Shown here: positions 6,370 through 9,475 of the stretch, one piece after another
How the letters are laid out: the number at the start of each line of letters is the position of its first letter
Numbering within the stretch: position 1 is the stretch's first letter
From: CAZLMF01 sp964560565
GTDB taxonomy: Bacteria > Bacillota > Clostridia > Oscillospirales > Ruminococcaceae
Assembly (NCBI GenBank): GCA_964560565.1
Contig: CAZLMF010000059.1
Location: 1-9,475, forward strand
Direction: 5' to 3'
DNA length: 9,475 nt
Made by a program: the position numbers and the translations under genes
The notes under the pieces: model-generated
Database searches by the model: none
What the model was told of the DNA's origin: nothing
Seen by the model: the letters and a program-made list of their open reading frames with translations, nothing else

Positions 6370-7227
6370 CTACCTGTCAATATCTCTATGGGATAGGCGC
6401 ACACGCTGCCCTTGCTCCTTTAGGTGCTTGCACATATTCTCCGCAAAGGTGACACTTCTGTGCTTTCCGCCTGTACAGCCAAAGGCAACTACAAGCTGAG
6501 ATTTGCCCTCCTTTATATACATAGGCAGCAAAAAGTCAATCATGTCGTATAGCTTGTCCCTAAATATCTCAGCCTGCTCGTGCTTCATAACGAAGTCCCT
6601 CACCTGCTCGTCTAAACCCGTTTTATACTTAAGCTCGGGAATGTAGAATGGGTTGGGTAAAAAACGAACATCAAAAACCAAGTCTGCTTCATTGGGTATG
6701 CCGTACTTGAAGCCGAAAGACATACAGCTAACCAGCATAAAATCGCTGATTTTATCAAGAAAGGTGTTGGTAATCTGCTCCTTTAGCTGCGCAAGTGAAG
6801 TAAGAGAGGTGTCAAAATTAAAGTCGGCAAGCTCCTTCATAGGCATTAGAAGATCTCTTTCCATTCTCACCGCACTGTAAATATCCCCTTCTGCCTTGTC
6901 ATACAAAGGGTGCTTACGGCGTGTTTCCTTATATCGCTTAATCAGCACCTCATCATCCGCATCGATAAATAGGATTTTAAGCTTTATTCCCTGCTGTTTT
7001 AGCTCGATAAGATTATCAGGTAGGGAAAAGAACATGTCCCCACCTCTTGCATCTGTGACAATGGCGACACGGTCAATATCGTTTTCATACTGCGCACAAA
7101 CCTCGGCAAACTTAGTCAAAAGTTGGGGGGGCATGTTGTCAATGCAGAAAAAGCCAATATCCTCAAGGACATTTACCACACCGGACTTGCCCGAGCCTGA
7201 CATCCCTGTAATTATTACAACTTCCAT
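6370..7227 (-). CDS. rapZ: RapZ/YvcJ family nucleotide-binding regulator
   Basis: A P-loop ATP/GTP-binding protein. In Escherichia coli RapZ is an RNase adapter controlling glmS (glucosamine-6-phosphate synthesis); the Bacillus relative YvcJ hydrolyses nucleotides and affects competence. The role here is probably regulatory in cell-wall sugar supply, but which mechanism applies is unknown. The 285 residues match the family. Walker A is GMSGSGKS (8-15), followed by IGFFCIDNMP (24-33), IVTDARGG (57-63 region, Walker B-like), MSFGFKYGIP (169-178), ADLVFDVRFLPNPF (181-194), TGLDEQVRDFV (203-213) and the C-terminal GCTGGKHRSV (250-259). The ATG at 7227 directly abuts the murB stop (TAA-ATG), with its GGAGG in the last murB codons, so translation is probably coupled. 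In many Bacillota yvcK and whiA follow rapZ; here a terminator-like hairpin and the arg operon follow instead. Confidence 0.95.
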   Translation of the reverse strand: MEVVIITGMSGSGKSGVVNVLEDIGFFCIDNMPPQLLTKFAEVCAQYENDIDRVAIVTDARGGDMFFSLPDNLIELKQQGIKLKILFIDADDEVLIKRYKETRRKHPLYDKAEGDIYSAVRMERDLLMPMKELADFNFDTSLTSLAQLKEQITNTFLDKISDFMLVSCMSFGFKYGIPNEADLVFDVRFLPNPFYIPELKYKTGLDEQVRDFVMKHEQAEIFRDKLYDMIDFLLPMYIKEGKSQLVVAFGCTGGKHRSVTFAENMCKHLKEQGQRVRLSHRDIDR

Positions 7228-8202
7228 TTAATCCTCCACAATCAACATTTCGCATTCGAGCGAATATCCTGTCTGCTCATTTACCTCTTTTTTTACAAGC
7301 TCCACCAACTTCATAACATCCGAAAAGCTTGCGCCACTACGATTTATAATAAAGCCTGCGTGCTTTTCACTTACCTGTGCGCCTCCGATGGTTTTTCCCT
7401 TTAACTTGCAGTTGTCAATCAAAAGGGATGCGTAACTACCCTGCGGACGCTTAAATGTACTGCCTGCGCTTGGGAAATCAAGCGGCTGCTTGCTAACTCG
7501 CTGCTCCATTAGGAAATCCATTCTATCCTTAATCTGTAGTTGGTCACCCTTGTTAAGCTTTAGCCTTATAGTGCCTATTGCACAGCAGCAGCTACAAAAT
7601 GCGCTATGGCGATAAGAAAATTCCATATCCTTGATGTTGACGTTGTTGCAATTCCCTGCCTCGTCAATCTGCTCGCAAGAAACCACAACATCACTCATCT
7701 GTCCTCCGTATGCCCCTGCATTCATATATACCGCTCCGCCAATAGAACCGGGAATCCCCCATGCAAATTCAAGCCCAGTCAACGAATGTTCGTATGCAAA
7801 CCTGCATACAGCCGCAAGGCTCGCCCCTGCTTCACACACGATTTCGTCGCCGCTTTCGCCCTCAAGGGAAATACGGGCATAATCGCCGTTTAGCTGGATA
7901 ATAAGCCCTGTTCTCCCCTTATCGCTAAAGAGGGTATTCGAACCTTTACCCAGCACGAAACGTTTAATGTTATGCTCCTTGCATACACGCATAACCTCCA
8001 TTAGGCACTTGGTGCTGTTAGGCTTAATCATAGCCTGGCTAATACCACCAATACGCATGGTAGTGTAGCTGCTAAGAGGTTGGTTATAGAGCATTTGGCA
8101 GCCGTATTTATCGGCAATCTCTTGTATTGGCGTAAAGTCCAATTGCTTTCTCTCCACTAAATTTATTCTGTGCGGTCTGCTTGTTTCTTGCCTAGGCGGC
8201 AT
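7228..8202 (-). CDS. murB: UDP-N-acetylenolpyruvoylglucosamine reductase
   Basis: MurB reduces UDP-GlcNAc-enolpyruvate to UDP-N-acetylmuramate with NADPH and FAD, the second committed step of peptidoglycan synthesis, in the cytoplasm. FAD-binding motifs are YTTMRIGG (46-53), LGKGSNTLFSD (84-94) and GLEFAWGIPGSIGGAVYMNAG (143-163). PSAGSTFKRP (244-253) holds Ser248, the expected proton donor, and the C-terminal SLECEM (314-319) supplies the catalytic glutamate; YRHSAF (197-202) is conserved too. The short C-terminal domain fits the Bacillus-type (type II) enzyme. The longest frame starts at ATG 8202 (324 residues) and overlaps the ROK gene by 40 bp. An in-frame TTG at 8142, with GGAG (8152-8155) 9 bp upstream, gives 304 residues, close to usual family length, and avoids the overlap; the ATG also has a GGAG about 10 bp upstream, so the start is unsettled. 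An unusual CSCCC cluster occurs at 203-207. Confidence 0.96.
   Translation of the reverse strand: MPPRQETSRPHRINLVERKQLDFTPIQEIADKYGCQMLYNQPLSSYTTMRIGGISQAMIKPNSTKCLMEVMRVCKEHNIKRFVLGKGSNTLFSDKGRTGLIIQLNGDYARISLEGESGDEIVCEAGASLAAVCRFAYEHSLTGLEFAWGIPGSIGGAVYMNAGAYGGQMSDVVVSCEQIDEAGNCNNVNIKDMEFSYRHSAFCSCCCAIGTIRLKLNKGDQLQIKDRMDFLMEQRVSKQPLDFPSAGSTFKRPQGSYASLLIDNCKLKGKTIGGAQVSEKHAGFIINRSGASFSDVMKLVELVKKEVNEQTGYSLECEMLIVED
8152..8155 (-). promoter_or_regulatory. Possible ribosome binding site for a TTG start of murB
   Basis: The coding strand reads GTGGAGAG, then TTG at 8142-8140, with 9 bp between GGAG and the TTG. It lies in the 20-bp interval after the ROK stop and would place murB without overlap. 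The rival ATG at 8202 has a GGAG at a spacing of 10 bp, so the site supports but does not prove the shorter form. Confidence 0.45.
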
Positions 8203-9143
8203 AAAAACGCAGCTCCGATTATCCCTGCATCATTGCCAAGGCTTGCAATTTCAAGCTTTGTGCGGTTGGATTTATCAATTCCATAGCTTTCCCTTTTAAT
8301 GTACTCCTTTAGAGGCAGCAGTAGATAGTCGCCCTCATTGCATACTCCTCCGCCTATGAGCAGTATCTGCGGCTGGAAAGTGTTTATTATGTTGGTAAGC
8401 CCACAGCCTAAGTAATTGATATAGTCTTCTGCTACCTTTATTCCCGCCCTGTCCTTTAGACGCATTGCCTCAAAGGCGGTCTTTCCATTTACTTGGTCAA
8501 GACTTGCTTGAGCAACCTCCCATAGCCTTGAAGCTTTATCCTCAAGCATTGCTTCTTTTGTCATCCTTATGAGGGCAGTAGCCGAGCAATACATCTCAAA
8601 ACAGCCCTTGCGGCCGCAAGTGCATTTGAGCCCGTCATATACTATTACATTATGCCCGATTTCTCCTGCGCTGAAGTTGAAGCCTGTATAAATCTCGCCA
8701 CCTATGATAATTCCGCTGCCTACCCCTGTGCCTAGGGTGATTACAACCACATCATCGTAGCCTTTTGCAGAACCTGCAAGTGCCTCGCCGTAAGCGGCGG
8801 CATTAGCATCATTCTCGACAAGAACCTCAAATCCTATGCGCTCCTTAATCATTTTGCGCAAGTTCGTGTTGTTAAAACCAAGATTGTTTGAGTATAGTAC
8901 CACGCCGCTTTCACGGTCAGCAAGCCCAGGGGTGCCAATCCCGATTGACTCCACCTCATCGAGGGTAATGGTCGCATCGGCGCACGCAAGCCTTACAGCT
9001 TGAACTATGTCCTCTGCAATCTCCTCAGCCGGTCTTGGCAGCTTTGTCTTTAGCCTTGAACGGCCGATTATTTCGTAATCCTTATTTACTACACCGACCT
9101 TGATGTTAGTCCCTCCAAGGTCAACGCCTATATAATATTTCAT
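8163..9143 (-). CDS. ROK-family sugar kinase, probable glucokinase
   Basis: A cytoplasmic sugar kinase of the ROK family, most likely phosphorylating glucose with ATP to glucose 6-phosphate. The 326-residue frame has the N-terminal phosphate loop VDLGGTNIKVG (7-17), GIGTPGL (68-74), the catalytic Asp112 in VENDANAAAYGE (109-120), LGTGVGSGII (137-146) and the zinc-binding ROK signature GHNVIVYDGLKCTCGRKGC, with His164, Cys174, Cys176 and Cys181. LLIGGGV (261-267) closes the nucleotide site. No N-terminal helix-turn-helix is present, so this is a kinase and not a ROK repressor. Substrate cannot be fixed by sequence: allokinase, N-acetylmannosamine or N-acetylglucosamine kinases share these motifs, and the murB-rapZ neighbours would also suit an amino sugar. 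The ATG at 9143 follows AGAGGTGG closely and lies 33 bp after the PHP gene; its 3' end meets murB. Confidence 0.93.
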   Translation of the reverse strand: MKYYIGVDLGGTNIKVGVVNKDYEIIGRSRLKTKLPRPAEEIAEDIVQAVRLACADATITLDEVESIGIGTPGLADRESGVVLYSNNLGFNNTNLRKMIKERIGFEVLVENDANAAAYGEALAGSAKGYDDVVVITLGTGVGSGIIIGGEIYTGFNFSAGEIGHNVIVYDGLKCTCGRKGCFEMYCSATALIRMTKEAMLEDKASRLWEVAQASLDQVNGKTAFEAMRLKDRAGIKVAEDYINYLGCGLTNIINTFQPQILLIGGGVCNEGDYLLLPLKEYIKRESYGIDKSNRTKLEIASLGNDAGIIGAAFLCRLGKKQADRTE

Positions 9144-9176
9144 TTTCCACCTCTAAATATAGTTTATGCGATATAA

Positions 9177-9475
9177 CTAGTCGAATATGTGCGGATGCTT
9201 TGCGGATACATATTCCGCAAATCTATCCCAATCCGCATTAAGCACCAATTCTTCCGGAAACCCCACAGCTTCCACAAGCTCCACTGCGTTATCAAGCCTG
9301 CCAACCTGCTCATGAAAGTGAGCGTCTGAATTTAAGATAACACTAACCTCATGCTTCTTGCAAATCCTTAGCATTTCTGTATAGCGTTTTGCAGCGTCTC
9401 CGCCTCTGTTGAGTCTGGAGTTATTAATCTCAAGGAGCTTATTATGCTCCTTGAGCTCACGAATTACCTGCTCAT
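9177..9475 (-). CDS. PHP-domain phosphatase (YcdX-like), C-terminal part
   Basis: The frame is open from the window edge to the TAG at 9177 and gives 98 C-terminal residues of a PHP (polymerase and histidinol phosphatase) domain protein. The diagnostic stretch is LLEINNSRLNRGG, then VSVILNSDAHFHEQVGRLDNA, whose Asp-Ala-His supplies late metal ligands of the family, followed by GFPEELVLNAD. This resembles the YcdX/histidinol-phosphatase-like single-domain hydrolases seen beside murB and rapZ in clostridia, not the PHP domain of DNA polymerase. The N-terminal metal ligands (HTH motif) are outside the window, so activity and substrate cannot be assessed. It precedes the ROK kinase by 33 bp and is probably co-transcribed with it. 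Confidence 0.85.
   Translation of the reverse strand, partial: EQVIRELKEHNKLLEINNSRLNRGGDAAKRYTEMLRICKKHEVSVILNSDAHFHEQVGRLDNAVELVEAVGFPEELVLNADWDRFAEYVSAKHPHIFD

Noticed and set aside
1..9475. Mobile elements, CRISPR arrays, defence systems or phage genes
   Set aside because: All coding capacity is taken up by recognisable housekeeping genes with short intergenic gaps; no spaced repeats, transposase, integrase or terminal inverted repeats were seen.

Overview
The window is a stretch of an ordinary low-GC Gram-positive (Bacillota, most likely clostridial) chromosome in which every supported gene lies on the minus strand, so transcription runs from high to low coordinates. The run of 100 N inside argG suggests a draft or metagenome-assembled scaffold. 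The clostridial guess rests on the PHP phosphatase / ROK kinase / murB / rapZ neighbourhood, on GGAGG-type ribosome binding sites and on ArgR-type operators; no rRNA or other strong phylogenetic marker is present.

Region 1 (about 9475 down to 6370) is a housekeeping cluster: the end of a PHP-domain phosphatase, a ROK-family sugar kinase (probable glucokinase), murB (peptidoglycan precursor reductase) and rapZ/yvcJ (P-loop nucleotide-binding regulator). Spacing is tight (33 bp, a 40-bp overlap or 20-bp gap depending on the murB start, and a direct TAA-ATG junction). The set links sugar phosphate supply, cell-wall precursor synthesis and its regulation. A hairpin with a T-rich tail directly after the rapZ stop is a plausible terminator.

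Region 2 (6369 to 6166) is a compact control region: a consensus TTGACA / TATAAT promoter facing argG, with ArgR-like boxes between its -35 and -10 and further upstream, and a perfect 16-bp inverted repeat built from two more box-like sequences.

Region 3 (6165 down to 1) is an arginine biosynthesis operon in the order argG-argH-argC-argJ-argB-argD (argD runs off the window). Together they encode the acetylated cycle from glutamate toward N-acetylornithine and ornithine (ArgJ, ArgB, ArgC, ArgD) plus the last two steps from citrulline to arginine (ArgG, ArgH). ArgF and the carbamoyl phosphate enzymes are not seen and may lie beyond position 1. Genes are separated by 2 to 38 bp or overlap, so one transcript from the argG promoter is likely. 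ArgB has the C-terminal signature of arginine-inhibited enzymes, so both transcriptional and allosteric control by arginine are suggested.

I see no CRISPR array, mobile element, tRNA, rRNA, toxin-antitoxin or defence system, and no previously undescribed system. The features most worth a second look are the operator architecture ahead of argG, the assembly gap inside argG, and two uncertain start codons (argJ, murB).
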